64,000 nt of DNA from Tubulanus polymorphus. Its lineage: Eukaryota > Nemertea > Palaeonemertea > Tubulaniformes > Tubulanidae. This document shows, one piece after another, positions 12,893-25,340 of this stretch (positions are counted from its first letter, which is position 1; every line of letters begins with the position of its first letter). Under the pieces are notes generated by a model. That model did no database searches. It had not been told where the DNA came from and saw nothing but the letters and a program-made list of their open reading frames with translations. The position numbers and the translations under genes are program-made. The DNA lies in contig NC_134029.1 in NCBI RefSeq assembly GCF_964204645.1, forward strand, positions 3,047,001 through 3,111,000, written 5' to 3'.

Positions 12893-14029
12893 TTCGACTG
12901 CATCTATTTATGATTGTATTTAAACTTCCAATTCCTTACTGAGTTAAAGGTTAATCCACACAATTTTTCCAATCATCTTTTTTTCAATACCTGACCAATC
13001 AAATCTTTTACTTAAAATATAGCATATGTTAAGAAACGTAGCCCAATGACTCCTGAGCACTAAGCGGATACTCAAATTTCACTTCATCCTTAATAGATAT
13101 CAGTTGGAGAGGCTCCCAACGTATTCATCAAAATCATCACTTAAGTAGTTTAAATTTATTTTCATCTCATTCTATAGACAAAATTCTCATTCATGGAATT
13201 TTATTGGTATAAACCTCCTCAATGAATAAGCAGCCAGTTCACTTGTAACTCAGTACTAGATTTATACTGGATTATACATTACAACTACTGTACACAAGCA
13301 ACACAAAAGTGAAATTGTCTCATCAGTTATTTATTGAACTGGGCGATTTGTTTACAACTTCAGCAGAAAATAGATTATCAGTTTTTCCCTGCCATTGAAA
13401 TAGTTGTTTCTCTAACAAAAATTGCAAATCAAACTAAAAACAGAACTCAGGGAAAACACAAAAAAGCGCCTACATACATCACGAAAAAAATCAACGCTAA
13501 GTTTCATTTGGGTTCGTTGAAACGTTTTAACATTACAGAAAAAAAAACATAAAATATCACAGATATCGAATTTTAAACAGTTAATACTGCTTCACACAAC
13601 AATCACCTCCGAACATGAAACAGATAACCCCGAAAACCCGATTCATAAATTAACCATATCTTTTGAAGTCTATTTCATGTTTGGAGATTAAAGAAATGAT
13701 TGCAGAATAACCCGAAGACTAAAATGAAGCATTATCTCTCACACCTAAATATCGTATCATTGCAACGAATGTTTTTCTGGAGATGAATAAGAATTTGCAG
13801 TGAATAATTTCAAAGAAACATTTACAAAACATACATTTATATCTCATCTGCCTATAGAGTAGTGCATTCAGTGATGTAGTGAAATCCAAATATCTCAGTT
13901 AACCTATTTCAACATGTCGTCTATTGGACGTCTTTGTAAGTACAATAAATTAATGGGTAGGTCGCATTACAGACAACTCGACTCTATTTTACTACTTTTA
14001 ATCGACTTTTTTGTCCTATTTGTTAAAAT

Positions 14030-14390
14030 GTACTGAAGTGTACCGAACTACCAGCAGCTATCCTGCCGGATGATGTGCAACATTAGGACAATTGAATTCG
14101 ATAAAAATTACGTTCTATTTCAATGCAGCTTTAGATTTTTAGCCCCCAACATCAAAAATATGACATATCACCTCCTAAGATAAGTTACCGGCACTGCTTC
14201 AAATTTATATTTATACAGGGTTCAAATATAGTGCAATTATTATACACCATGCATTGAATTAGAGAGTGTAGACACATTTTAATTGAATATGAAAAGAAAT
14301 CCGGCCTCATTGTCCTGATGCGCACAATCACCGCCTAGTGGATCCTCGCTTGCCACAGTAGGTTGTAGAGGCTTTATCGGGTGCCATATA
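14030..14390. repeat. Dispersed repeat, copy A
   Basis: The left part (AGCTATCCTGCCGGAT, then ACATTAGGACAA) and the right part (GATCCTCGCTTGCCACAGT) match the same two blocks, in the same order and a similar distance apart, at 21812-21850 and 22000-22020. This is one interspersed family present twice in the window. Confidence 0.5.
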
Positions 14391-14741
14391 AGCAAGTGAA
14401 AAATTTATATTGACAAATAATAGCAATGAATGCAATAAATCAGTGAAGAGATAAACACCATCAGTCTTATCGATAATAACTCGGTCTCAATTTTCAATCC
14501 GACTCTTAATAAAATTCACAAAATAATAATAATAATCTTAATGATAATAATGAGGACCAGATTCACACCATCATACGCAGTGTAGTTTAACATCGATGCA
14601 TTTCGCAGAAACCTCATCTCCGCTTACCAAGAATACGCCCACCCACCACGCATCTCCATTTCTCATTGTTTAATGTATATATTTATTATAAAAAGAACAT
14701 TGAAACGACGGTAACGTCGTCGACCTAAATGACGATACGTT

Positions 14742-17700
14742 TCAATCATCTTCGAGGTCGAACATGGAAGTGTCATTATTTAGATTATCGACGCCACCGT
14801 TCGCGGAAGTTTGCGTCGTCGGCGGATTTGACGTGTCTTCACCGTTTAAATCTTTACGACATATCGGACACGACCCGTGCTGAAAACAGAAACAACATTC
14901 GAAATCACATCGTGGTGCTAAATGTTTCACACGGTTCATACTATTCAGTTATTTCAGAATTAAAGCATGTTTCGAAGAGTATTTAAAAAGAACATGTCTT
15001 AATTTGTGGATGACTTTGTGGAAAATTTAAAGACTCATCACATTCACTGTAATCAGTATCATTGTTCTCAACAACAGGTTTTGGAGAGGAGGCCACCCCC
15101 TCTAAAATATCCTCTGCCCCTACCAGAATGGATGCCACTGTTCTATCAATGCTGATAACTGCTTTGTAATTTTATATTAAGTGGATATTTCTTCAATATC
15201 GTGTGGAAACAATGAAATGGTATAAACCGTAGATATAGGGTAGTATTGAATGATTCTTACCCGCTCCAGCCACGGTACTATACAATCTGTATGATAATAA
15301 TGATCACATGGTAATTTTCTGACGTTTTCTCCTAATTTGAAATCTTCCATACATACTGTACACTGGAGTGTTTTTTCTATTAAACGAAACATGAACAAAT
15401 ATGGTTAATAAGGGTACATTAATAAAGTAGGTACAAGACAACCTCGGTTGATGCATTATTCAAGCATTAGCGTTATTCACATTTAAGCGGCCATCCTTTT
15501 AATACCCCCTCCACATGATAAAACAGGTTAAGAGTTTCACCGATTAATTCAGAAAAATAGAAATACTAACCGACTTGTTCCTGACTGATTGAAACTCTCG
15601 GTAAATCATCGATCTGGTTTTTCGTAGCAGGCGGAACCCCTTGGCCTTCTAATTGATTTAATAAATGAGTAACTATAGCGTCTAAACCTTCAGCACCCCA
15701 GGCGTAATCTCCGGGACTGGCGTGCAATTGAAACATTCCTCTACAAACAAATAAATACACATATTAAAATCATCAGCTAACAGTAATCAATAGACATGAA
15801 TGAATTGTGAATAGATACTTACACCGGAAATCCATCTGGTTGAAATAAACCACCTCCTGCTAATGTGCCTAATAACTGATTAATGATGCTGTTACAAAAT
15901 AAAACATAAAATTTTTGAGTTAACTTTTTAACCAAGTTGAAATTCAGTTCCGCGGTCGCGAGTCGAAAATAAGTCCATTCTCAATGAGGCGAAAAGAAAG
16001 TATCATTTAAACTTACCCCTCGAAAGCCGGTCCTCGATTATCATGAGCATTCCTTCGTATAGAAACACGAGTACGCGGCAGAAAAGGCCGCGCTCGGTGT
16101 CGAGTTGACGACGAACTACTCCTAGTCTGCGCGGGCTCCGACTCGTCCTGATCGCGGTCGGGATCGTCGTTCGGTCGATTGTTGTCCGTTTCGCCGTTTG
16201 TGTGTAGACGGAAGCTGTCCATGAACGTTCGTTCCCATAACTAAAACACGTGTTCAACATACTTTATACAACATACCGGTACCTACACACATACAAAGAA
16301 CAGTCAATAATTCAATTGTGTTTTTCATTCCGAAGGAGTTTTAAAGGAATCGACTTGTAGGGACCCGGCTAAACTCATCCTCCCCGGCAGGGATTCGAAC
16401 CTGATGGCATCGAGATTGCCACGGCACGAAACCCTGCCATAATCGACCGTGTACGCAGATACATGCGCAGTTCAGATAATGTGATTTTTAGCCAATCAGA
16501 AATCCCGTTTTATTTTAGCCCGGGTTTTTCCCATTTATAGTTCTTCCTTGAAATTTGCCTCAACGATTATACAACGAACAATCTGATTGGTGCCGCCAGT
16601 TTTCGTTCGGAAAGTTGCGCATGTACCTGCGCACCCGGTCTACTGATGCAGGGGTTCGTGCCGTGGCTGGGTGTAGCGATGCCATCAGGTTCGAGTCCCT
16701 GCAGAGGAAGGATGGGCTAAACTATGTATCCACGAGGTAAGAGGCAACAATCTGCATATGCTTGGAATACGAATGAAGAATAATTGACCCAATGCACTAG
16801 TATTGAAAGCTTGTGATTTCTTATAAAATCAGTTAACCTTCAAGTACTACCTGTTTTCCCCACGTAATTTACAATAGTCTTTTTTGAGTAAAGCCCAGGC
16901 CTATATTTTCATAATTTGAACCACAGAGACCAATATTTCTGAGTGAGCTGATATCTTTTTATACTGTTAGAAATGAGTAAGTCCTACTACCAATGTAAAC
17001 AGTTTCTTAAGCAATTCCTTTGAGATAACAGAATCAAATGTCAAAACTTACCTCAGCAAATTGTGCGGCTGGATCTAATGGTAATGGAGGAGGCTGCTCT
17101 GAATCATCAAAATCACTAGATTAAATAAACATAAATCAATGAGCAATGTGCGTTAAATTGTAATCATTTATACAATTATATTGCACCGATGAAAGTTAAC
17201 TTACTCTCCCATTAATTCTATAAAACCAGATTGACATCTCGGACATGTGTAATCCTGTAATAACAATTCATCATCAGGATACAATATCACACTCTACAGT
17301 AACACCACCAGCCTACACCCCTACCCCCTCACTCCCTCCCTACAGGACTAATGAGCCTAAAGCCTACTAGACCTAAGATACTTTAAGTCAGGGTACCATC
17401 ACCATCATAGTAACACCACACAAGCCTCCATCCCTAGCCACAGGACTAGCCTACTAGACCTATGATAGGCCTACAATACAATATACGATACAATATAACA
17501 CTCTATAGGGCCAAATTGCAGTTTAAGTCACATTCCCAGTATGTCGCACTGCCACTAAGTCTTTGAGAATTAGGGTTTACCACCTAAATTACAGTCGCTC
17601 CAAATAGGCTAAATGATCTTTTCCTCAACTGACTAATGCCTCATGCATAAAAGAAAGTGAAAATGGAAAGAAAGGAATTGGGAAAGTCCAAAGTAAGTAT

Positions 17701-18118
17701 AGGGAAGTCCAAAAACAAGCCTACTCTACTCTCGGACTGTGTGGGGAGGCCTACTCGTAAGACTGCACACGAGATCATAAAAAGAAAAGCCAAAATGGAA
17801 AGAAATAGACCTATAGAGATTTCAGCAGTAAACTACGAATCACCAGCTGCTGCAGAAAGATCACATTTCAAGTGGTTGGTGTAGTCTGGACAAAAAACGT
17901 CCGATTGGCCTCAAAATATTCCCTTCACATTACACTTAATCAATCGCTTATCACATCATCAGAGTTGTATTTCTACTTTTAATATCTGATATTGAAGTTG
18001 AAATAGTAACTGATCTAACACTAACACGTACCGGTATATTGGGCGCGATTTCAACGGAACATTGGTGACAAAAATAACGGGAAGGTCGAGAGTGTTCTAC
18101 GACCGCCGCTTCAGCCAT
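14742..18118 (-). CDS. RNF126: RNF126/RNF115-type RING-H2 E3 ubiquitin ligase
   Basis: Eight minus-strand exons join in frame to 304 residues: 18118-18032, 17254-17205, 17115-17052, 16240-16017, 15888-15823, 15740-15571, 15376-15261 and 14879-14742. Human RNF115 has 304 and RNF126 311. An N-terminal zinc finger uses C17, C20, C33 and C36 (YFCHQC then DYTCPRC), the module known to bind BAG6 and ubiquitin. A disordered Arg/Ser/Asp-rich middle in exon 4 is followed by the diagnostic [19 protein letters not shown] helix. The RING-H2 finger spans C226-C266 ([17 protein letters not shown]) and the tail is acidic, ending in EDD. In vertebrates these ligases clear mislocalised membrane proteins. One invertebrate gene probably stands for both vertebrate paralogues, so the choice of symbol is arbitrary. 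The gene is head to head with NCLN. Confidence 0.94.
16345..16740. repeat. Inverted pair of tRNA-derived SINE-like units (foldback)
   Basis: In RNF126 intron 3. On the minus strand 16450-16360 carries a Pol III B-box-like GGTTCGAATCCC within a block reading GATGCCATCAGGTTCGAATC. On the plus strand 16640-16735 carries almost the same block (GATGCCATCAGGTTCGAGTC), preceded by TTCGTGCCGTGG and followed by a shared GGCTAAAC. Toward the centre, CCAATCAGA faces TCTGATTGG and ATGCGCAG faces GCGCATGT. The copies are degenerate, and no complete tRNA cloverleaf was found. Confidence 0.6.
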
Positions 18119-18582
18119 CTTTACACTTCTCCAGTGAGCAGTTGTGTCTTCGGCTGATAAAACGCCTCACTAGCCCTAACCCTGGCTAACAATAATCCTA
18201 TAGCAGGACTCAATAACAACACAAACTATACATACTACAAAGCGCAACGGCGATCTATTTCACAAATTATTCTACCACGGTAAAATATGCAATGATTGCT
18301 TGTTTTTCAGTTTTTCTACAGCTTAAAATATTAAATATGATTATATGTTATGAAATAATTTCTGTTTTTGAATAAAAGTGTGATCAAAGTGGTGCAACGA
18401 TCCTGAAGATCGGTTTTAAAATTGTACGTAACCGCCTGACACGGCTGTGATTCAGCGATCAGGAGCCCGTCAAGTGACTGTCTACACCTAGTCGAGATAA
18501 ACCCTGATTCGTCGGCACATTTTCACGATTGGACGCGATTTCGAGCGATTTTTGGCTGAACATTGCGGAGTTATAGTTGACG
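18119..18582. promoter_or_regulatory. Bidirectional promoter of RNF126 and NCLN
   Basis: Only 464 bases separate the two start codons, which face away from each other. CpG-containing sequence is concentrated toward the NCLN side (18480-18580). No TATA box is obvious in either direction. Shared regulation is inferred from the geometry. Confidence 0.6.
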
Positions 18583-21500
18583 ATGTTGTGGTTCGATGAA
18601 GCTGGTGAGGTTGTCGAGATGTTCAGGAACAGTTTTCCGTTGTCGTTCTTGTTTTTTGTCCCGATCTTCATCCTGATTTCGCCGGTTGATCATGTCGGTG
18701 CGGCGCATGATTTCACCGTCTACAGAATGCAACAATTCGACTTACAGGGTTCTCAGTACGGTGAGTGTCAGCGGCCAAAAGCCGTTATCAAACTTACTGA
18801 GCCACCACTTAGAAAGAACACAAAACCCTTTATTCATAAACATAAAAAGCAGACCATTTATAAAAGGCAGGTGATAATTTGCCAATAATTCGGCATTTAT
18901 TGTCATTATTCCTGTCTATAAATGATTTTATGCCAATAATGATAACTCATTGACATTATGCCTTAGTAGAATGTAAGAATCTGGCATATTACTGGCAAAG
19001 CGCCTTTCCACTAGATCACTGAGGCTCGCTGAATTCCATATCCCGACCCTATCCCTAGCTTTAAAACAGTACCCAAAAAACTCTAACCCTATCCTATATT
19101 ATACTTAATAGAATAATTTCATTGTTATTAGTATATCTTATATGTAAATGTTGGCAAAATATTGTTAACTAATATAATACAGCGTTTGCAAAATATACGC
19201 TTCTTATTGATTGATTCCTATTGATTTAGGTGGCGCCCCCTATGATGGTTAGTAATATCTAGTGTTGTTGTATTTTCAGGATGTAGGAATACCCTGGTGA
19301 GTTTAGACGCTCGACACATCGACGCTAAAGTTCTGACGAGGCGTTGCGTCCTGGCGAAACTGAAAGAGCTAACTCTCGATCGATTCCGCGATCTGAAGAA
19401 CGTCGGAGCCGGAGCGTTGGTCGTTTTATTACCGAGTCTCCGCGATAAAATGACGCTCGAAGAGAAACAGCATCTGATGGAATTAGAGAGCGGATTATTA
19501 ACAGAGGAGACGCAGATGCCCGTTTATTTTACTCCAACCACCGATGAATTGATGGATATATACGGCAGTATTAGAAACAGCGTTAACAGCGACCAGGCTT
19601 CATCGGCTACTGAAGGTTTGTATCAACATCAGAAGAATTTCGTAAATTTTGCCATCAATTTCGACTTGTTGCAGTCGTGCGTATTTTTTATCAGTTCAAC
19701 TAATGTTTCAGGTAGGGTAGTGCTAAGCATTCTACCCTACCAGGATGTTAGTGGTTATCTTTTATTTGGCAAATTCATAATCACTTATCGTACTGTAGGT
19801 CATCTTATCTTATCTCTTTAACAGATGATATCATTGAATTCTGATGTTTTGATGTTTATTTTCTATAGCTCTGTTGAGTTCGGCCACCGCGAATGGTTTC
19901 CAATTCGTTATTTCCGGAAGTCAGTCCAAAGTCAAATCTGACTTCAAAATTCCAAACATTCAGGTATGAAATATTTCATTGATTTTAGAATACATTGAAT
20001 TATCGCTAAGACTTTGTTAATCCTAATTCAATGTGATTAATCGATTTGTTTTCATTTCAGGGGAAGCTTTCAGGGTCTGGTATTGAAGAACAGTTACCTA
20101 CAATTGCTATTGTTGCCCATTACGATGCATTTGGTGTTGCCCCAGTGAGTATGATACAGGACAGGTCAAACTCTCCAACTGATCAGTGCCACTCGGGGTG
20201 TGTTTTAGGAAAGAGGGGTCAGGGAACCTTCCAGCAAGAAATTTGAACCCCTGAACCCCGGATTGATGAGAGATCAGTGACTGATCCTATAAACCACTCA
20301 GTCATTTTCAGTGAATGCCTCCTCATTTGTACTAAAGGTATGTCTTGCCCTATGAAATGAACTAATTACTGATGATTATATTACAGGGTTTATCAGTTGG
20401 TGGTGATTCTAATGGTAGTGGTGTAATCGCTTTGATGGAAATTGCTCGATTGTTTTCTAAACTCTATTCAAACGCTCGCACTCACGCGAAGTATCCTTTA
20501 TATCGAAATCATTTTGATAAAGCTATATTTTTCAACGAAACTTCATGATTTTTCTTTAACCGAACGTCAAGATTTAATTTTCTATTCTTGTTGTCGGGTG
20601 GTGGCAAATTCAACTATCAAGGCACGAAGAAATGGATTGAAGAAAATCTAGATAACATGGGTATGTTGAATTTACAGTGTATTTTGATCGTTTGTTTGTC
20701 AAAATGCGGTCAAATTCGATAATTCGTCACTATTTTTGAGTCCTTATTTGTATTTCCAATTCAATTTACTTGTGCAAGCCATCATTTAGATTTAGATCAT
20801 TTAGTTTGACAGTAAATGTTTTGTTTGTCGGACAAAGATATTTGAATTGTTTTGAAGTCCCTACAACTCTTTGAATCCTTGAAAACTCCTTGATTTTTGA
20901 ATATATTTTTCAAGGTCCTTGAAAATCCTTTAATTTTGAGAAATATCCATAAACTCCTTGAAACTCCTAAAATTGTGGGAAAGTCCTATTAAAAATTTTC
21001 AAAAGGTCCTTTTCAGAAGACAGTGTATTCTATTATTCTTCATTGTGTGACTTGTGAGTGAAAGTTGTTTCACTTTGAGATTTAAAACATTTAAACATGT
21101 AAAACCAAAACGGCACACACAACAACTGATCAAAATTTGAGAAAAACATGGATTTTGTTTTTGAATTTTCCTTATATATGACCGCGAAAACCTCCTTGAA
21201 TTTTGAAAATTACTCCTTGAAAATTCCTTGAAAAGTCCTTGAATTCTGGATACCAGGAATTGTAGGAACCTTGCATCCGGTGCGATCTTAATAAATCATA
21301 AAATAGATCTTTACCTAAAACAATTTCATACGTTTTTTCTCACAGAATCGAGTTTGTTAACTGATGTGTCGTTTGTTCTGTGTCTGGATACAATCGGAAG
21401 CGAAGATGAACTTTATCTACACGTTTCAAAACCGCCTAAAGATGGTTCACACGGAGCAATATTCTTAAAGGTAGGCCGATTAAACGTCTTCGAAAACTAA

Positions 21501-23198
21501 GATTAGAAAACTAACGTGTTGATAGTCACATGTATTGTGATATGTTTCCTTGTAATTTCAGAATCTTGAAAGCGTGAGCAATGAATTTTATCCGGAGATG
21601 AAATTTGCTATGAACCACAAGAAGATCAACCTCGCTAATGATATGTTAGCGTGGGAACACGAACGTTTTAGTTTCCGTCGTCTACCAGCATTTACTTTAT
21701 CACGTATGGATTCACATAGAAATCTAACGCGCACTTCTATTACTGATCAAAGGTAAATTATTAATGACTAATAATCGGCTGTCTGAGACGGGGAACTTGG
21801 CTGCACCGGCTATCCTGTTGGATAGTGTGTGTTACATTTGGACAACCTGGGATTAATACTTTGTTCCTATTGTGAAAAAACTGCCCCCATTGAGGATATC
21901 TTTTATAATCTAATCAGGGAATTTTTTGTTCAATGGTCAGGGAACTGTCGAGCAATCGTTGTCCTTGTAATGAGAGCACTGTTGTCGTCTGATGAATCCT
22001 CACTTGCCACAGTTGACTGCCGAATCCTCTCTCATTGAAATGTTATTTTTCCTCTCACAGATCGTCAGTCGATATATCGAAACTACGACGTAATATACAC
22101 GTAATGGTCGAAGCATTAGCGAGACAGGTTTACGGAATCGTCAACACTGAACAATTAGAAATATTCAACGACGCGTTGGACGTACAAGAACACGTGATAT
22201 CGTCGTGGCTCGATATTCTCGTATCTCAACCACGTCCGGCTCAACTATTAGACACCAGTCATCCGTTAATAAATACAATGCACGACGCCATGGAACAATT
22301 CCTTAAAGACGTCAAAATCATCGAAGTTAAGGCTGATAAAAGGTAATCGACGTTTGGCATTGATTCGATATGATGAAGTATGCCTTTTTGAAAAATTGGA
22401 TATATCACTGAAAAATCCTGAAAATCTGTGGAAATTCCGGAAAAATGTCTGTCGCAATAGTTTGATCCCGTTTCATTCACCGCTTTGTTAATGTACCTTG
22501 ATGGGAAAAAAAAATGTTCTTAGTAAAATCTGGCAAAATTGGTGATTTTCAAAACCCATATATTCAATTCCTCTCTGCAGTCCTTTGACGATGCTGTATT
22601 TTATGTTGCTTTATTTGTAGAGATCCCGAATATGTGTTTTATGATGGTGAGCAGTTTTCTATGCATGCTTACAAGTAAGTACAAACTACAAACTAAATCC
22701 AGGGTTCTTACAGATGAAGGAAGGTCAGGGAAATCATGGAATTCTGATTTCTGAATTTTTGGTGTCTTGTTTTGTTGGTGATGTTTGGCACAAGGAATCT
22801 CTGATAAGAAACAGCCCCCACTGAGGATTCGATATCTTATATTTTAGTTCGAATTTTTGGTCAAGTCAGAAAAATATGAAAGAAATTTGGATTCAGTTCA
22901 CAGTTCTGAGTTGAATTTGACTAAAGTATAAAAATATGAAAATTTGATTCAATGTTTTTGTTTTCTACATTTTCAGCGTAAAACCGGCAGTATTTGATCT
23001 ATTCCTCGGCTTGTTGATAGCCGGCTATATATATCTAATGTATCTACTCGTACAGGTAACAACTAAACAAACTTAGTTCAAGGCGACATCGTTATTTCTG
23101 TTCGGCTAATTTGTGAAACTTCTCATTTATTACAGAATTTTAATTGGATCCGTGCGGTAACGAAGTCTGTACTCAGTCAAAAACCGAAGACTCAGTAA
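18583..23198 (+). CDS. NCLN: Nicalin, ER membrane protein of the BOS/NOMO complex
   Basis: Twelve exons join in frame to 559 residues (human 563): 18583-18760, 19280-19615, 19869-19963, 20061-20144, 20387-20490, 20572-20660, 21346-21470, 21562-21752, 22061-22342, 22621-22674, 22977-23055 and 23136-23198. The N terminus has a hydrophobic segment at about residues 18-35 (signal sequence). The middle is a nicastrin-like, M28-peptidase-related fold with VAHYDAFGVAP, DSNGSGV, LLSGGGKFNYQGTKKW and DMLAWEHERF. A single membrane helix lies at about 517-539 (AVFDLFLGLL, YLMYLLVQ), followed by a short basic tail ending KTQ, as in human. Nicalin works with NOMO and TMEM147 in ER membrane-protein insertion; it is not known as an active peptidase. 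Intron 5 is the shortest (81 bases). The ATG at 18583 is preferred over an upstream in-frame TTG. AATAAA at 23373-23378 is a likely poly(A) signal. Confidence 0.95.
20160..20310 (-). repeat. tRNA-like SINE fragment in NCLN intron 4
   Basis: Read on the minus strand, a tRNA-like head (TGACTGAGTGGTTTATAGGA) is followed about 40 bases later by a B-box-like GGTTCAAATTTC and a CTTGCTGGAAGG tail. Spacing and order resemble a tRNA-derived SINE; an intact tRNA fold is absent. Confidence 0.5.
20860..21270. mobile_element. MITE-like element in NCLN intron 6
   Basis: The left end, GTCCCTACAACTCTTTGAATCC, and the right end, whose reverse complement is GGTTCCTACAATTCCTGG, form an imperfect terminal inverted repeat. 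The interior is a run of degenerate CCTTGAAAATCCTTG-type units. A one-ended copy (GGTCCCTACAACTCCTTGAT) lies at 41574-41690. Confidence 0.5.
21800..22036. repeat. Dispersed repeat, copy B, with nested MITE fragment
   Basis: Within NCLN intron 8. The outer blocks match 14030-14390. Inside, 21875-21950 (CTGCCCCCATTGAGGATATC, ATCTAATCAGGGAATTTTT) matches the family described at 24391-24633. Confidence 0.45.
22701..22875. repeat. Fragment of the AGGGTTCTT MITE family in NCLN intron 10
   Basis: It starts with AGGGTTCTTACAGATGAAGG and contains GAAACAGCCCCCACTGAGGA. Both blocks recur at 24391-24633. The right terminal repeat is not recognisable. Confidence 0.45.
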
Positions 23199-23580
23199 AA
23201 ATCCAATAACAGACGGAAAGAGCATTGACATATCGTAGTAATATGAAGATAGAAGTGTCTTCTGGTCGGTCATTTTTACAATTTTACTTAACGTCTCCGA
23301 ATATGTTAATAGTTGTAAGCAATGATTGGAATAATCAGTGTCGACAGTCAGGTGCCAGAGTACCCATGGTTGAATAAAATTGGGTCCCGATTCGTGGAAC
23401 TTTGTTGACACTGCGCCTAAGGTTACGATCATTTGTCAGAATCTTGAATTTAAAAGTTTATTTACTCAAATTCTATTTCTCATTCTTAATTTTGTGGTTG
23501 AATATTATTTATTTAATTATGTGTTTCGGTGAAAATTATTTCACTTTTTATGTACATTCAATTTTCAATATCTGATCACT

Positions 23581-23809
23581 AGGGGTGGATCCACATGGGA
23601 GCATGTGCTCCATTCATCATTTTCCTGTGCCCTTTTGAAAAGAAAGGCAATTTTTCTTTTAGACTTCCTTTGTTGTCACTTAAGTGTCATGCCAGGAGAG
23701 TGCATAAAAATTTTCAAAATCCGGTCTGCCTTCGCCACTTGCTTTGTGGATATTTGCCCTTTTCATTTCTTTGTGCTCCTATCAAAGTCTGCCCCTGGAT
23801 CCACCCCTG
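23581..23809. mobile_element. MITE with 13-bp terminal inverted repeats
   Basis: AGGGGTGGATCCA at 23581-23593 is mirrored by TGGATCCACCCCT at 23797-23809. TGATCA flanks on both sides, separated from the left terminus by a few bases. CAGGGGTGGATCC-type ends are typical of hAT-derived MITEs in animals. No transposase is present in the 229-bp body. Confidence 0.65.
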
Positions 23810-24390
23810 ATCACCTCGTTCTGTTTGGAGTTGTAACAGATTTAAAGATGATTGCTCCGAGCTGCTATCATTGTCACTTTGTTTCCTGTACTGATACCTC
23901 AAACATAGCACAAAAATTAGGAATACCAAAATGATTATTTTCAATTTGAAATAGATATGCAAAGTGTCTTTTTGTTTGTTACAGCCAAATTTGCATATAA
24001 GTCATCATAGTTCGTAGAATCATTACCGGTATGTTGACTATTCAGCAATTATGATTTACACTTCAAAAACTGCAAATCAGAAATACAAATTCAGATTCAA
24101 AATGCCGACAAATTAAGTAATGCACTGACTTATTTGATGACAACTAATGCGAATTTGAATGTATTTGGGTGGTACATCCTATTCATGAGACTTAAGTTTC
24201 TTCAATTATCAATGACTCCAGCCCTTTTTACTCGACTCAAAGAGTTACATCTTTTATTCTAGAACCTTCAGGATGTGAAGGAGTTGGTTTATCTACGAGG
24301 TTGTGTTTGACCATGTCACACCAAATTATTAACCTAGTATCGATAGCACAAATGTCTTCAGATTATTCACTGATAGGTGAACCTACTAAC

Positions 24391-24633
24391 AGGGTTCTTT
24401 CAGATCAGGGAAAATTTAAAAATCCAGATTTTTCCTGCATGTAAATCTGGGAATTTTGTCTCTTTTTGTAAAGTCACAGAATTGTAATTTTTGCCGGTGA
24501 CTATCGGCACAAGGTAGCTCCTAAAAAGAAACAGCCCCCACAGAAGATGTTTTATAATCTAATCAGGGAATTTTTGGTTAAGGGTCAGGGAAATATGGGG
24601 GAATTTTAGATTCCCTGATCTGTGAGAACCATG
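24391..24633. mobile_element. MITE-like element, AGGGTTCTT family
   Basis: The left end AGGGTTCTTTCAGATCAGGG and the right end CCCTGATCTGTGAGAACCATG are inverted repeats of about 20 bp. The body has GAAACAGCCCCCACAGAAGA. Two diverged partial copies lie in NCLN introns (21875-21950 and 22701-22875). Confidence 0.55.
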
Positions 24634-25340
24634 TTCTAAAGTTGATTCAGGTTTCAATATTCAAGAAGTGAAATGTGTGACGTTGATGATGATTGTATTT
24701 ATGAGATTTTTTTACATTTTTCAAGTATGAATAAAATACAAACGTATGAATGTTATTAAATACATCAAATGTATTCAGTTTGTTTTGTTCTTGTATTTTG
24801 TCTTTGAACGCGAGATCTGACAAATAACATTATATGAAATAAGGAGCTGAGCTATTTGTTATGCGCACCCTGAAGGCATAATCACAGCTGGTGATTCTGT
24901 ATCTGGGCCTAAGTTATCACGACTGCTTTGATGAATTCAGATTTTTTTACTCACTTATCTCTACAAGTTTATAAAACAAATGGTTCATTATTTACCATTG
25001 TTGCTGAATTCAGGAACGTGATGATAAAACATGACATAAGCAAGATGATAAAATGATGAATTTGACATGATAAAGTTAGCTATTTCGCGTGATGAAAGAT
25101 CAATCAAGACATTGAGATCGTTGAAACTTGTCTCGGTGGATGTATCGGGTGCTCGTGTTGTAATCGATGTTCAAAATAATTCATCAGCTTTCAATGTAGG
25201 AATAAGTAACTTATCTGAGCAGTAGATTAATTAGAACGTGTGAATTATTGCTTATAGATCTAAAAACATCTTCGGAATCGGCATAAAATGCGCAGAAAGT
25301 TCTTACGCCAATCCCTTGAGCAGCTGAAAACAGCGGAATA

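Larger units (their letters stand above)
10573..14741. other. Convergent intergenic region between MFSD12 and RNF126
   Basis: This contains the MFSD12 3' UTR (AATAAA at 11280-11285) and the RNF126 3' end; minus-strand AATAAA, seen as TTTATT, is at 14682-14687, close behind the stop. The rest is AT-rich and holds only short unsupported frames, a compound hairpin at 12812-12892 and a dispersed repeat at 14030-14390. Confidence 0.5.

Noticed and set aside
16380-16450. Possible tRNA gene with T-arm GGTTCGAATCCC on the minus strand
   Set aside because: No acceptor stem or anticodon arm can be drawn; it is better explained as a degenerate tRNA-derived SINE.
23605-23934. 109-codon frame downstream of NCLN
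   Set aside because: It overlaps the MITE at 23581-23809 and has no family similarity.
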